This document shows positions 28,692-36,879 of a DNA stretch of 64,000 nt, in pieces. Below the pieces are notes generated by a model. It did no database searches. It worked only from the letters and a program-made list of their open reading frames with translations, and was not told the DNA's origin. Location: assembly GCF_964332355.1 (NCBI RefSeq), contig NZ_OZ201293.1:2356001-2420000 (forward strand), written 5' to 3'. Both the position numbers and the translations under genes were made by a program. This DNA is from Imbroritus primus (GTDB taxonomy: Bacteria; Pseudomonadota; Gammaproteobacteria; Burkholderiales; Burkholderiaceae). Numbering within the stretch: the first letter of the stretch is position 1; each line of letters begins with the position of its first letter.

Positions 28692-29180
28692 TCAGGCTGC
28701 CACGCGTTCGAGCTGCACGAACTGTCCTGCGTGGAAGCCCAGCGGCTCGTTGACGTAGCGCTTGCAGGTCAGTACTTCACCCACGAAGATGATGTGATCG
28801 CCGCCCTCGTAACGATGGACTGTGCGGCATTCGAAATGTGCAGCGCAATGCTCGATGAGCGGCAGTCCGGTGCGTCCCTCCAGGATATCGATGCCTGCGA
28901 AGCGATCCACGCCACGGGTAGCAAAACGCATGGCGACATCGCGCTGGGCGTCGCTCAGGATATTGATCGCAAAACGATCGCCTTCCATGAAGCTCTGCAG
29001 GCTGGACGATTTCTTGTCGAGGCTCCACAGCACCATTGGCGGCGTCAGCGAGACCGCATTGAAACTGTTCGCCGTGAGTCCAACCGGCTGGCCGGCCGGA
29101 TCGAGCGTGGTGACGACTGTCACACCGGTAATGAACTGCCCCAGCGCGGCACGAAAATCTTTGCTGTCGAAGGTATCCAT
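28692..29180 (-). CDS. Flavin reductase-like (FMN-binding split barrel) protein
   Basis: A 162-residue flavin reductase domain protein. FMN contacts lie in FITGVTVVTTLDPAGQPVG and LTANSFNAVSLTPPMVLWSL, and the later FAINILSDAQRDVAMRFA and HFECRTVHRYEGGDHIIFVG are typical of HpaC/DszD-type reductases. It reduces FMN with NAD(P)H for a partner monooxygenase. The partner is probably the LLM enzyme encoded just upstream on the same strand. Confidence 0.9.
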   Translation of the reverse strand: MDTFDSKDFRAALGQFITGVTVVTTLDPAGQPVGLTANSFNAVSLTPPMVLWSLDKKSSSLQSFMEGDRFAINILSDAQRDVAMRFATRGVDRFAGIDILEGRTGLPLIEHCAAHFECRTVHRYEGGDHIIFVGEVLTCKRYVNEPLGFHAGQFVQLERVAA

Positions 29181-29309
29181 ACACGTTTCCATGCGAGTCA
29201 TTCACCAGCAGGTCGCTGGGTACTTTGATTGCACTGACCGGACGGCAACCGCCGGCGTGCACGCAGCCCGGCCTTGCAGTCGCCTCTGCCCCTGCAACCG
29301 CGGTCTTCG

Positions 29310-30368
29310 CTACGATTGCAGCAGCGGCATCACCAATCGCCCAAAGATCGCCGCTTCATTGGCATGTGGATAGCCCGACAGGCAAAAGCCGCTGCATCCG
29401 GCCGCGAGGAATTCCTTGAGCTGATCGGCCACCTGCCGGGGATTGCCCACCACCGCCACACCGGCGCCCAGTCGCACCTCATTGATTCCGGTCCAGAGAT
29501 GCGGTGTGAGTTTGCTACCGACTTCAGCAAGCTCCTTCTGCCGCTGGTTGGCCACGGAATCCACATGCCCGTCGCGCACGGATTTGCTTGCGCGCTGCTC
29601 ATCGGCGCCCGCGACCAGCTGGTGTGCGAACTCCCAGGCTTCCTCTTCGGTCTCCCGGCAAATGATCTGCAACCGCATGGCAAATTCGATGGCCTGTTCG
29701 CGGCCATAGCTGCGTGCGAGTTCCTTGATCTGCTTGATCTGTCCAGCGATCACTTCCGGGTAATCGCCCCAGAACAGGTGGACGGCGGAATGGCGGGCCG
29801 AGATCTCGAGTGCCTGCTGGGAGCCGCCGCCAAGGAAAAAATCCGGAGCGCCGCCCGGCAGTTCGGGGATGATCGCGGGCGCGTCGACGTGGTAGAACTC
29901 GCCGTCGAACTTGACATTCTTTTCGGTCAGCAGCCGCTTGATGAGTACCACCTCTTCTTCGAGCTGACGGTAACGGGCTTCCTTGGAAGCGAGCTGGCCT
30001 TCGGAGGCAGCTTCTTTCTCGCTGATGCCGGCGATCAGATTAATGTAAATGCGCCCGCCGGTAAATTGACTGAATGACGCAATCATTTTCGCCTGCGCCA
30101 CCGGATGGATAAATCCGGGTTTCATAGCAACCAGTGGCTTGATTTTTGGCTGGCGTGCGGCAATGAAGGAAGCCGCAGTCCAGGCATCCCAGCATGTCGG
30201 GCCGACGGGAATGAGCATGTATTCCATGCCGGCCTGCTCGGCGGCGGCCGTGACGTCGAGGAAATTATCCAGGCTACGCGGAATCATTTTCTCCGGATCG
30301 CCAAATGCCGAGCGATCGCCGTTGGTTGGGCAAAACCATCCCACGCGGACCTGCGAATTTTTCCCCAT
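29310..30368 (-). CDS. LLM-class flavin-dependent monooxygenase (SsuD-like)
   Basis: A 352-residue luciferase-like monooxygenase of the alkanesulfonate type. The start VRVGWFCPTNGDRSAFGDPE is followed by TGGRIYINLIAGISEKEAASEG, DFFLGGGSQQALEISARHSA and the C-terminal GINEVRLGAGVAVVGNPRQV, all matching SsuD/NtaA relatives. With FMNH2 and O2 it would cleave a C-S or C-N bond, possibly of a sulfonate given the organism's sulfur genes, but the substrate is not shown by sequence. Upstream are strong dyads and a LysR gene. Confidence 0.9.
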   Translation of the reverse strand: MGKNSQVRVGWFCPTNGDRSAFGDPEKMIPRSLDNFLDVTAAAEQAGMEYMLIPVGPTCWDAWTAASFIAARQPKIKPLVAMKPGFIHPVAQAKMIASFSQFTGGRIYINLIAGISEKEAASEGQLASKEARYRQLEEEVVLIKRLLTEKNVKFDGEFYHVDAPAIIPELPGGAPDFFLGGGSQQALEISARHSAVHLFWGDYPEVIAGQIKQIKELARSYGREQAIEFAMRLQIICRETEEEAWEFAHQLVAGADEQRASKSVRDGHVDSVANQRQKELAEVGSKLTPHLWTGINEVRLGAGVAVVGNPRQVADQLKEFLAAGCSGFCLSGYPHANEAAIFGRLVMPLLQS

Positions 30369-30453
30369 ACTGTTGCTCTCCGACGTCTGCTGTTTCGATG
30401 ACGAGGCCGGTGCGGCATCGATTTCATGGAAATGTTAGCATCGGGAAAACTGG

Positions 30454-30534
30454 CTGGAATGACGTTTTCTCATTCCAGATATGAACGGAATTAATTATCT
30501 GGATAATCCCATATCCGATATTGGGGCAATTAAT
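30454..30534. promoter_or_regulatory. Dyad-rich promoter region of the LLM monooxygenase gene
   Basis: CTGGAATGA (30454-30462) and TCATTCCAG (30470-30478) form a perfect 9-bp dyad, and ATTAATT (30490-30496) pairs with AATTAAT (30528-30534). The stretch is AT-rich and lies 86-166 bases upstream of the LLM start, so it may bind the LysR protein encoded next to it. Confidence 0.45.
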
Positions 30535-30548
30535 CGCCACCTGGATTT

Positions 30549-31493
30549 TCAGCGGAATGGACCGTTGCGCCGCGCCTCGACGACTTCACGCAATTGCGTC
30601 TTGAGCCAGTTCACGGCGGGGTCGGCCTTGAATGTGGCGTGCGAGGAAACGATCAGATGCGACGACTTGATCGGCACCGGCGCTTCGTACGGTACGAGGT
30701 CGAGCACCGGGGCAATCTTGTCGACCAGTAGGCGTGGCACATGGCAAAGATAGCCGGCCTCGGCGGCGACCGCAGCCATCACCATGTAGTTCTGCACCAC
30801 GGCGCCGATCTTGCGGCTCAACCCCATGCTCGTCAGCGTCTGGTCGACCATCCAGCCGCGATTGTCCGGCGGGCGGAACACCACATGGGGAATGGCGAGA
30901 TAGGTCTCCATCGGGATCACAGATCCCTCGACAGGCACGTGGCCCGGCGCCATGACGACCACCGGCATGTCGGCCAGCATCTCATGCTCGATCCCCGCAC
31001 CAGGAATGTCGCGCGTGCTGATCACCAGTTGCAGCGCACCGCTCTCGAGCAATGCGTGCGCGGTACGGTTGCTGGCGATGCTATCGAGTTCGAGCACGAT
31101 GCCTGGCGCCTCCTGGGCAATCCTGGCGACCAGGGCTGGCGCCACGGCCAGCTCGATGATCTCGCTCATGGCGATCTTGAAGTTGAGGCGCGCCGTACCC
31201 GGATCGAAATGCGCGCCAAGGCTCAGTGCCGCACGAATATCGTCGAGCGCCTTGCGGATCGGGCCGGCCAGCTCGTTGGCCAGCGGGGTCGGCTGCAGGC
31301 CCGCGCGCGTGCTCACGAACAACTCGTCATCCAGTGCTACGCGCAGGCGCTTGAGCGCATGGCTGACGGCCGACTGCGTAAGCGCCATCTTCTCGCTCGC
31401 CAGGGTGACGCTCTTGAGCTCCCATAGCTCGAGAAACACCACGAGCAGGTTGATATCGAACCGGTGGAGGTTGATCTCTGTCGGACCTTTCAT
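30549..31493 (-). CDS. LysR-family transcriptional regulator (NodD-like subgroup)
   Basis: A 314-residue LysR protein starting MKGPTEINLHRFDINLLVVF, typical of the NodD/LinR-type subgroup. The recognition segment LTQSAVSHALKRLRVALDDE is complete, and the effector domain has DIPGAGIEHEMLADMPVVVM. It lies immediately upstream of the LLM-flavin reductase pair in the same orientation, so local regulation is plausible. MKGPTEIN at 31493 is the only start near the family N-terminus. Confidence 0.88.
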   Translation of the reverse strand: MKGPTEINLHRFDINLLVVFLELWELKSVTLASEKMALTQSAVSHALKRLRVALDDELFVSTRAGLQPTPLANELAGPIRKALDDIRAALSLGAHFDPGTARLNFKIAMSEIIELAVAPALVARIAQEAPGIVLELDSIASNRTAHALLESGALQLVISTRDIPGAGIEHEMLADMPVVVMAPGHVPVEGSVIPMETYLAIPHVVFRPPDNRGWMVDQTLTSMGLSRKIGAVVQNYMVMAAVAAEAGYLCHVPRLLVDKIAPVLDLVPYEAPVPIKSSHLIVSSHATFKADPAVNWLKTQLREVVEARRNGPFR

Positions 31494-31549
31494 GCTTGAG
31501 GTGTCTCCAGTGTTCTTGTGCCCGACCCGCCGCTGCGGCGTCAGGACGC

Positions 31550-32578
31550 TTACCGGCTATCGGTCATCAATGCGTGCGCGCGAAGGTGTGGCCGGCTGTC
31601 GAAGTAACGCTCGACGCTTGGATACCGCAGGCGAATACGCAGTTCGTTCCGGAGCCGGCTATTGTCGAGTTGCCGTGACTCGCTCATGAAACTGAACTGC
31701 ACCGGCGACACACCACTGCGCACAGCGTCACGGCTCAGCCGTGGCGGCTTTGGCAATCCGGTGCGCTCGGCTACCAGATCGAGATAGTCACCCATCAGCA
31801 GACGAGAGTCGTCGCTGGCATGTACGATGCGCTGCGGACGTCCGCGCGTCATTGCGGTCACGACGATACGGGCAAGGTCATCGGCATGGATATGGTTGGT
31901 ATAGACATCGTCGGCGGGCTGCAACGCAGGCGTCCCCCGCGCCAATCTCTCCAGCGGCAGGCGGTTGTCCGCGTAGATGCCAGGGATCCGCAGGATGGTG
32001 GTCCGCCAGCGCATGCAGTTCCCAAACCGGCGGATCGCGGTTTCGGCATCCACCCGTCGCACTGCTCGGTCCGTCGTGGGTCGCGGCATCGTGTGCTCGT
32101 ATACCAGTGCGCCACGCTGGTCGCCATAGACACCGGACGTGCTTGCATAGATCAGTACGCGCCTGGCACGGACATCGCGGTCGGGTAAAATGGAGTCGAT
32201 GTATGCTTGGCGCGGGTGGCCTAGCCCTGCAGCATGCGCATGGCGCGCGGGCGTCGCCCGGCTCAATACATGGAGCAACCCACGGGTGCGCCTATCGCGC
32301 GAGCCGGTGTTCTGCGGGGGCGCCAGATGCAGCACGCGCGGCGCCAGCGATGCCAGCCGGCGCAATGACGCGGGCTGATCGAGATTCGCCACCAGCGGCA
32401 CCACCCCGGCTTCACGCAATGACGCCACGCGCTGCGGATCAGAGGTCACGGCGAAGATACGGTAACGTCCCTGCAGTAACGGCACGGCGCGCATCCCGAC
32501 ATCTCCGCAACCGACGATCAACACGCGAGGCAGGCCAAGACGGCGCGTGCGGAGACGGGCAACCGTTAGTTTTTTCAT
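31550..32578 (-). CDS. NAD-dependent epimerase/dehydratase-like protein
   Basis: A 342-residue extended-SDR-like protein. The cofactor loop VLIVGCGDVGMRAVPLLQGR is near residue 17, and a YASTSGVYGDQRGA segment provides the active-site Ser and Tyr. A Lys four residues after Tyr is not evident: the segment continues with D-Q-R. Family members include sugar-nucleotide epimerases and YeeZ-like proteins, and this one resembles the latter. It lies back to back with a ferredoxin-type reductase gene, start codons 14 bp apart. Confidence 0.75.
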   Translation of the reverse strand: MKKLTVARLRTRRLGLPRVLIVGCGDVGMRAVPLLQGRYRIFAVTSDPQRVASLREAGVVPLVANLDQPASLRRLASLAPRVLHLAPPQNTGSRDRRTRGLLHVLSRATPARHAHAAGLGHPRQAYIDSILPDRDVRARRVLIYASTSGVYGDQRGALVYEHTMPRPTTDRAVRRVDAETAIRRFGNCMRWRTTILRIPGIYADNRLPLERLARGTPALQPADDVYTNHIHADDLARIVVTAMTRGRPQRIVHASDDSRLLMGDYLDLVAERTGLPKPPRLSRDAVRSGVSPVQFSFMSESRQLDNSRLRNELRIRLRYPSVERYFDSRPHLRAHALMTDSR

Positions 32579-32592
32579 AGATGGATTGTAGT

Positions 32593-33654
32593 ATGTCTTT
32601 TCAAGTGACTGTGCGCCCGAGCGGCCATACATTTCAGGTCGACGCAGACGAGTCGATCCTCGCGGCAGCGCTGCGCCAGGGCATTGGCATGCCCTATGGC
32701 TGCAAGAACGGCGCTTGTGGCTCATGCAAGGGTGCGGTGGCAGAAGGTGATTTCGTGCAGGGCGAACATGCCGAGCGCGCGCTGTCCCGTCAGGAAGCTG
32801 CAGAGGGCAAGGCGCTGTTCTGCTGCGCCACCGCGCGCAGCGACATGATCATCGAATGCCGCGAGGTCCAGGGTGCGGGCGATATTCCAGTACGCAAGAT
32901 GCCGGTGCGTGTCGCATCGCTGACCCAGCTGACTTCCGACGTGATGGTGATCCGCCTGCAGTTGCCTGCCACGGAACGCATGCAGTTCCTCGCCGGGCAG
33001 TATGTGGAATTCCTGCTGCGCGACGGCAAGCGGCGCAGTTACTCGATCGCCTCGGCACCGCATGAAGAAGGCCCGATCGAACTGCACATCCGCCATATGC
33101 CCGGCGGCACGTTTACCGATTTCGTATTCGGCGCGCGTGAAGGCCAGCCGGCCATGAAGGAGCGCGATATCCTCCGTTTCGAAGGCCCACTCGGTAGCTT
33201 CTTCCTGCGCGAGGACAGCGACAAGCCGATCATCCTCCTTGCTTCGGGCACCGGCTTTGCGCCCATCAAGGCAATTGTCGAGCATGCCGCCTACCAGAAG
33301 ATCGAACGGCCGATGACGCTGTACTGGGGCGGCCGCCGTCCGGCCGACCTGTATATGCGCGAGCTGTGCGAACAGTGGGCGGCCACGCTGCCGAACTTCA
33401 AGTTCGTGCCGGTCATCTCGGATGCACTGCCGGAAGACGCCTGGACGGGCCGGACCGGCTTCGTCCACCTGGCCGTGATGGCAGATCACCCCGACCTCTC
33501 GGGCCACGAGGTGTACGCCTGCGGCGCGCCGGTCATGGTTGACTCGGCGCGACGCGACTTCCACGCCCAGTGCGGCTTGCCCGAGACCGCCTTCCATGCG
33601 GACGCGTTCACCTCCGAAGCGGACCTCCATGTCGCCTCTACGCAACCCGCCTGA
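32593..33654 (+). CDS. CDP-6-deoxy-delta-3,4-glucoseen reductase-like ferredoxin-NAD(P)H reductase
   Basis: A 353-residue fusion. It starts with a plant-type 2Fe-2S ferredoxin domain (about 1-90; MPYGCKNGACGSCKGAV and FCCATAR supply four Cys). An FAD-binding barrel follows (RRSYSIASAPHEEG) and then an NAD(P)H domain (ILLASGTGFAPIKAIVEHA). It shuttles electrons from NADH to a partner oxygenase or dehydratase; similar genes are common in Burkholderiales without a known partner. The ATG at 32593 is preferred over one at 32581. Confidence 0.9.
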   Translation: MSFQVTVRPSGHTFQVDADESILAAALRQGIGMPYGCKNGACGSCKGAVAEGDFVQGEHAERALSRQEAAEGKALFCCATARSDMIIECREVQGAGDIPVRKMPVRVASLTQLTSDVMVIRLQLPATERMQFLAGQYVEFLLRDGKRRSYSIASAPHEEGPIELHIRHMPGGTFTDFVFGAREGQPAMKERDILRFEGPLGSFFLREDSDKPIILLASGTGFAPIKAIVEHAAYQKIERPMTLYWGGRRPADLYMRELCEQWAATLPNFKFVPVISDALPEDAWTGRTGFVHLAVMADHPDLSGHEVYACGAPVMVDSARRDFHAQCGLPETAFHADAFTSEADLHVASTQPA

Positions 33655-33673
33655 CAGGGCCGCCGCAAAACTT

Positions 33674-33702
33674 TTGACACTTGGGGAAAACGACTATATT
33701 CT
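33674..33702 (+). promoter_or_regulatory. Candidate promoter of the argD leader
   Basis: A perfect TTGACA (33674-33679) is followed after 15 bases by TATATT (33695-33700), or after 17 bases by the weaker TATTCT (33697-33702). Transcription would start at about 33707-33710, almost at the ATG of the leader peptide. Confidence 0.6.
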
Positions 33703-33709
33703 TGCCCCC

Positions 33710-33772
33710 ATGAATACGCTGACGATCCGACGCCGCCGCTCCACGTTGCCCTTCCGGGCGCCGCGCGGCTGA
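33710..33772 (+). CDS. Arginine-rich leader peptide of argD (putative attenuator)
   Basis: A 20-codon ORF encoding a peptide with six arginines, four of them consecutive (codons 7-10: CGA CGC CGC CGC) and further Arg at 16 and 19. It ends at a TGA within a candidate antiterminator arm and is followed 37 bases later by an intrinsic terminator before argD. In ribosome-mediated attenuation a leader is rich in codons for the end product of the operon. ArgD acts in arginine synthesis, so the match is exact. No classical Shine-Dalgarno is present, so translation may be near-leaderless. Expression is inferred. Confidence 0.6.
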   Translation: MNTLTIRRRRSTLPFRAPRG

Positions 33773-33812
33773 CCGTTTCTTGCGTGTTGTAGATCAAGCA
33801 GGTCGATGAGCC
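33767..33812 (+). promoter_or_regulatory. Candidate antiterminator stem of the argD leader
   Basis: GGCTGACC (33767-33774), which includes the leader stop codon, can pair with GGTC...AGCC (33801-33804 and 33809-33812, four-base bulge). The second arm shares AGCC with the 5' arm of the terminator, so the two folds exclude each other. Upstream, GCCGC within the Arg codons (33732-33739) can pair with GCGGC (33765-33769), giving the 1:2, 2:3 and 3:4 arrangement of a classical attenuator. Confidence 0.5.
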
Positions 33813-33840
33813 ACGGGGCAAGCTCCGTGGCTTTTTTATT
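33809..33840 (+). terminator. Intrinsic terminator (attenuator) before argD
   Basis: A 10-bp stem, AGCCACGGGG (33809-33818) with CTCCGTGGCT (33823-33832), one G-T pair, and a CAAG loop, is followed directly by TTTTTTA. It lies between the leader ORF and the argD ATG at 33921, a position that makes sense for premature termination. Confidence 0.85.
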
Positions 33841-33920
33841 TGCCGGATCGGTTCGCCGATCAATTTGCTGAGTCCGCTCATCCCGCTTCTGCCGTAACCC
33901 GAACCTGACTGGAGTGCACC

Positions 33921-35108
33921 ATGGCATTTGCCGACTACCCCGTTCATACATTGATGACCATCACCACGCGGCCGGACCTCGTCTTTGTGGAGGGTCAAGG
34001 CTCCTGGATGACGGACCAGAACGGCAAGCGCTATCTGGATTTTCTGCAGGGCTGGGCGGTGAACTGCCTCGGCCATTCAGCTCCGGTGATGATTGACGCG
34101 CTCAACGCCCAGGCCCGCAAGATCATCAACCCGAGCCCGGCGTTCTATAACGAGCCGATGGTCAAGCTGGCCGAACTGCTGACGCAGAACAGCTGCTTCG
34201 ACAAGGTCTTCTTCGCCAACAGCGGCGCGGAGGCCAACGAAGGCGCAATCAAGCTGGCACGCAAGTGGGGCCGCAAGAACAAGAGCGGCGCCTACCAGAT
34301 CATCACCTTCGACCACAGCTTCCACGGCCGCACGCTGGCGACCATGAGCGCATCGGGCAAGGCTGGCTGGGACACGATCTTCGCCCCGCAGGTACCGGGC
34401 TTTCCGAAAGCCATCCTGAACGACATTGCGTCGGTCGAGGCGCTGATCACGGACGAAACCGTGGCCGTGATGCTGGAGCCGGTGCAGGGCGAAGGCGGCG
34501 TCATTCCCGCCACGCGCGAGTTCATGCAGCAGTTGCGCGCGCTGACCAAGGCAAAGAACATCCTGCTGATCGTCGATGAAGTGCAGACCGGCTGTGGCCG
34601 TTGCGGCTCGCTATTCGCCTACCAGCTCTCGGGCATCCAGCCGGACATCATGACGCTCGGCAAGGGCATTGGTGGCGGCGTGCCGCTCGCCGCGCTGCTC
34701 AGCACGGAAGCCGTGGCCTGCTTCGAGCCGGGCGACCAGGGCGGCACCTACAACGGCAATCCGCTGATGACGGCCGTCGGTCATGCCGTGATGAGCACGC
34801 TGCTCGAACCGGAATTCCTGCCGGGCGTGCTGGCGCGCGGCGAACATCTGCGCACACGTATGCTGGCGCTGTGCAGCGAGTTCGGCCTGGAGGGCGAGCG
34901 CGGTGAGGGCCTGCTGCGCGCCCTGCAGCTCGGCCGCGACATCGGCCCGCAACTGGTCGAGGCTGCGCGCGAACTAAACCCGCAGGGCCTGCTGCTCAAC
35001 TCGCCCCGCCCCGCCCTGCTCCGTTTCATGCCGGCACTCAACATCAGCTTCGAGGAAATCGACGAGATGACCGAGATGCTGCGCGGCCTGCTGAAAAAGC
35101 ATGCCTGA
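33921..35108 (+). CDS. argD: Acetylornithine transaminase
   Basis: A 395-residue class III PLP aminotransferase. It has the substrate-site start TDQNGKRYLDFLQGWAVNCLGH, FFANSGAEANEGAIKLARKW, the PLP-binding segment LLIVDEVQTGCGRCGS, and the catalytic lysine in IMTLGKGIGGGVPLAALL. It converts N-acetylglutamate semialdehyde to N-acetylornithine in arginine synthesis; in many bacteria it also serves lysine synthesis. GGAGTGCACC precedes the ATG. Expression is probably set by the arginine-rich leader and terminator upstream, and a second terminator follows the gene. Confidence 0.9.
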   Translation: MAFADYPVHTLMTITTRPDLVFVEGQGSWMTDQNGKRYLDFLQGWAVNCLGHSAPVMIDALNAQARKIINPSPAFYNEPMVKLAELLTQNSCFDKVFFANSGAEANEGAIKLARKWGRKNKSGAYQIITFDHSFHGRTLATMSASGKAGWDTIFAPQVPGFPKAILNDIASVEALITDETVAVMLEPVQGEGGVIPATREFMQQLRALTKAKNILLIVDEVQTGCGRCGSLFAYQLSGIQPDIMTLGKGIGGGVPLAALLSTEAVACFEPGDQGGTYNGNPLMTAVGHAVMSTLLEPEFLPGVLARGEHLRTRMLALCSEFGLEGERGEGLLRALQLGRDIGPQLVEAARELNPQGLLLNSPRPALLRFMPALNISFEEIDEMTEMLRGLLKKHA

Positions 35109-35153
35109 GCATAGGCCGGCATGATCCCGCCACGCCGGCCTGCGAAGCCTCGT

Positions 35154-35185
35154 AAAAAGCCACGCCAGAATGAGCGTGGCTTTTT
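35154..35185. terminator. Bidirectional intrinsic terminator after argD
   Basis: GCCACGC (35159-35165) and GCGTGGC (35174-35180) pair around an 8-base loop, flanked by AAAAA before and TTTTT after, so it can stop argD transcripts and also those coming from the other side. Confidence 0.85.
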
Positions 35186-35320
35186 CTTTGAGGTGGCGTC
35201 GTCCCGAACCAAGTGGGGCAATCCGCACAGCAGGGCTTGCCGTGCTTGCGGCGGATCGGCGGCATTGCAACCCGGCGCCAGCAAACATGGATCCTGCCCG
35301 GCTGCGCCGCGCGCGACGCC

Positions 35321-36037
35321 TCACTCGCCCAGGTACGCCGCCCGCACCTTCGGATCGTTCAGCATGTCCTTGGCATTGCCCGACATGGTGATGAGCCCGG
35401 AATCCATGACATAGCCGCGATCAGCGGCATGCAGCGCGAGCCGCGCGTTCTGCTCGACCAGCAGTACCGTCACGCCCTGCGCGGAAATGTCGCGCACGAC
35501 CTCGAAGATCTTGTCGACCATGATTGGCGACAGCCCCATCGACGGCTCGTCGAGCAGCAACAGTTTGGGTTGACTCATCAACGCGCGCCCCATCGCCAGC
35601 ATTTGCTGCTCGCCGCCGGACATGGTGCCGGCCAGCTGGTTGGCGCGCTCCTTGAGACGCGGAAAGATCGTGAACATGCGGTCGATGTCGCGCTGGATGC
35701 CCGCCTCGTCGTTGCGCACATAGGCACCCATCTTGAGATTTTCGGTGATGGTCATGCGCGCGAACACGCCGCGGCCTTCCGGCACCATCACCAGCCCGCG
35801 CTTGAGGAGTTCATAGCTCGGCATGCCCTTGATGGACTTGCCGAGGTACTCTACCTCGCCCGCTGCCCAGCCTTGCAGCCCCGTGATGGCCTTCATGGTG
35901 GTGGTCTTGCCTGCGCCGTTGGCGCCGATCAGCGTGACCAGCTCCCCTTCGCGAATCTCGAGGTCGACGCCCTTGACGGCCTGGATGCCGCCATACGCGA
36001 CCTTCAGGCCCGAGATCTTCAGTATGGTTTGACTCAT
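35321..36037 (-). CDS. livF: Branched-chain amino acid ABC transporter, ATP-binding protein LivF
   Basis: A 238-residue ATPase. It has Walker A GANGAGKTTTMKAI near residue 38, the ABC signature in LAGTMSGGEQQMLAMGRALM, and Walker B LLLLDEPSMGLSPIM. Length and sequence match LivF rather than LivG, which is encoded next upstream. The ATG at 36037 (MSQTILKISGLKVAYG) is chosen. It is the last gene of the livH-livM-livG-livF run. Confidence 0.93.
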   Translation of the reverse strand: MSQTILKISGLKVAYGGIQAVKGVDLEIREGELVTLIGANGAGKTTTMKAITGLQGWAAGEVEYLGKSIKGMPSYELLKRGLVMVPEGRGVFARMTITENLKMGAYVRNDEAGIQRDIDRMFTIFPRLKERANQLAGTMSGGEQQMLAMGRALMSQPKLLLLDEPSMGLSPIMVDKIFEVVRDISAQGVTVLLVEQNARLALHAADRGYVMDSGLITMSGNAKDMLNDPKVRAAYLGE

Positions 36038-36095
36038 TGCATGTCCTTTGCCGGGTCGCGCCCGCAATTCGATGCGCACAGATCAGGCATGCCGA

Positions 36096-36869
36096 TCAAT
36101 GCGCCGACGTGCCCAGGTAGGCCTCGATCACTGCCGGGTTGTGCTGGACGTCATGCGGCGAGCCAGTGGCGATCACCTTGCCGTAGTCGAGCACCGTCAG
36201 GCGGTTGCACAGCCCCATCACCAGTTTCACGTCATGCTCGATCAGCAGGATGGTACGGCCGTCGTTGCGTATCTTGTCGAGCAGCGCGCGCAGTTCGACT
36301 TTTTCGGTCGCGTTCATGCCGGCGGCCGGCTCGTCGAGCGCGAGTAGCTTCGGCTCCGTGGCGAGGGCGCGGGCGATCTCGAGGCGGCGCTGATGCCCGT
36401 ACGAGAGATTGCGCGCGGTGAAATTGGCGTACTGGCCAATGCCGACGTACTCGAGCAGGTCGTGCGCCATGTCCTCGATCGCCTCTTCCTCGCGCAGCGT
36501 CGCCCTGGTGCGGAAGACCGCGCCGAGCACGCCCGCCTTGGTGCGTACATGCCGGCCGACCATGACATTCTCGTGTGCGGTCATGTCGCCGAACAGCCGA
36601 ATGTTCTGGAAGGTGCGCGCGATGCCGGCCTTCGCCACTTCATGCACTGCCGTTGGCTTGTAGGGCGCGCCACCCAGCATGAACTCGCCACTATCCGGCG
36701 TGTACAGGCCGGTGAGCACATTGAAGAAGGTCGTCTTGCCGGCGCCGTTCGGCCCGATGAGCCCGTAGATCTCGCCTTGCTCGATCTCGATGCCCACCTC
36801 CGACAAGGCCTGCAGGCCGCCGAAGCGCTTGTTGACCCCTTTGACAGATAACAGAATCGGTTTACTCAT
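36096..36869 (-). CDS. livG: Branched-chain amino acid ABC transporter, ATP-binding protein LivG
   Basis: A 257-residue ATPase. It has Walker A GPNGAGKTTFFNVLTG, signature YGHQRRLEIARALAT and Walker B LLALDEPAAGMNATEKVEL, followed by the extended C-terminal tail typical of LivG. Encoded 10 bp downstream of livM, it pairs with LivF to power import of leucine, isoleucine, valine or related amino acids. Confidence 0.93.
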   Translation of the reverse strand: MSKPILLSVKGVNKRFGGLQALSEVGIEIEQGEIYGLIGPNGAGKTTFFNVLTGLYTPDSGEFMLGGAPYKPTAVHEVAKAGIARTFQNIRLFGDMTAHENVMVGRHVRTKAGVLGAVFRTRATLREEEAIEDMAHDLLEYVGIGQYANFTARNLSYGHQRRLEIARALATEPKLLALDEPAAGMNATEKVELRALLDKIRNDGRTILLIEHDVKLVMGLCNRLTVLDYGKVIATGSPHDVQHNPAVIEAYLGTSAH

Positions 36870-36879
36870 GCCGGTCTCC

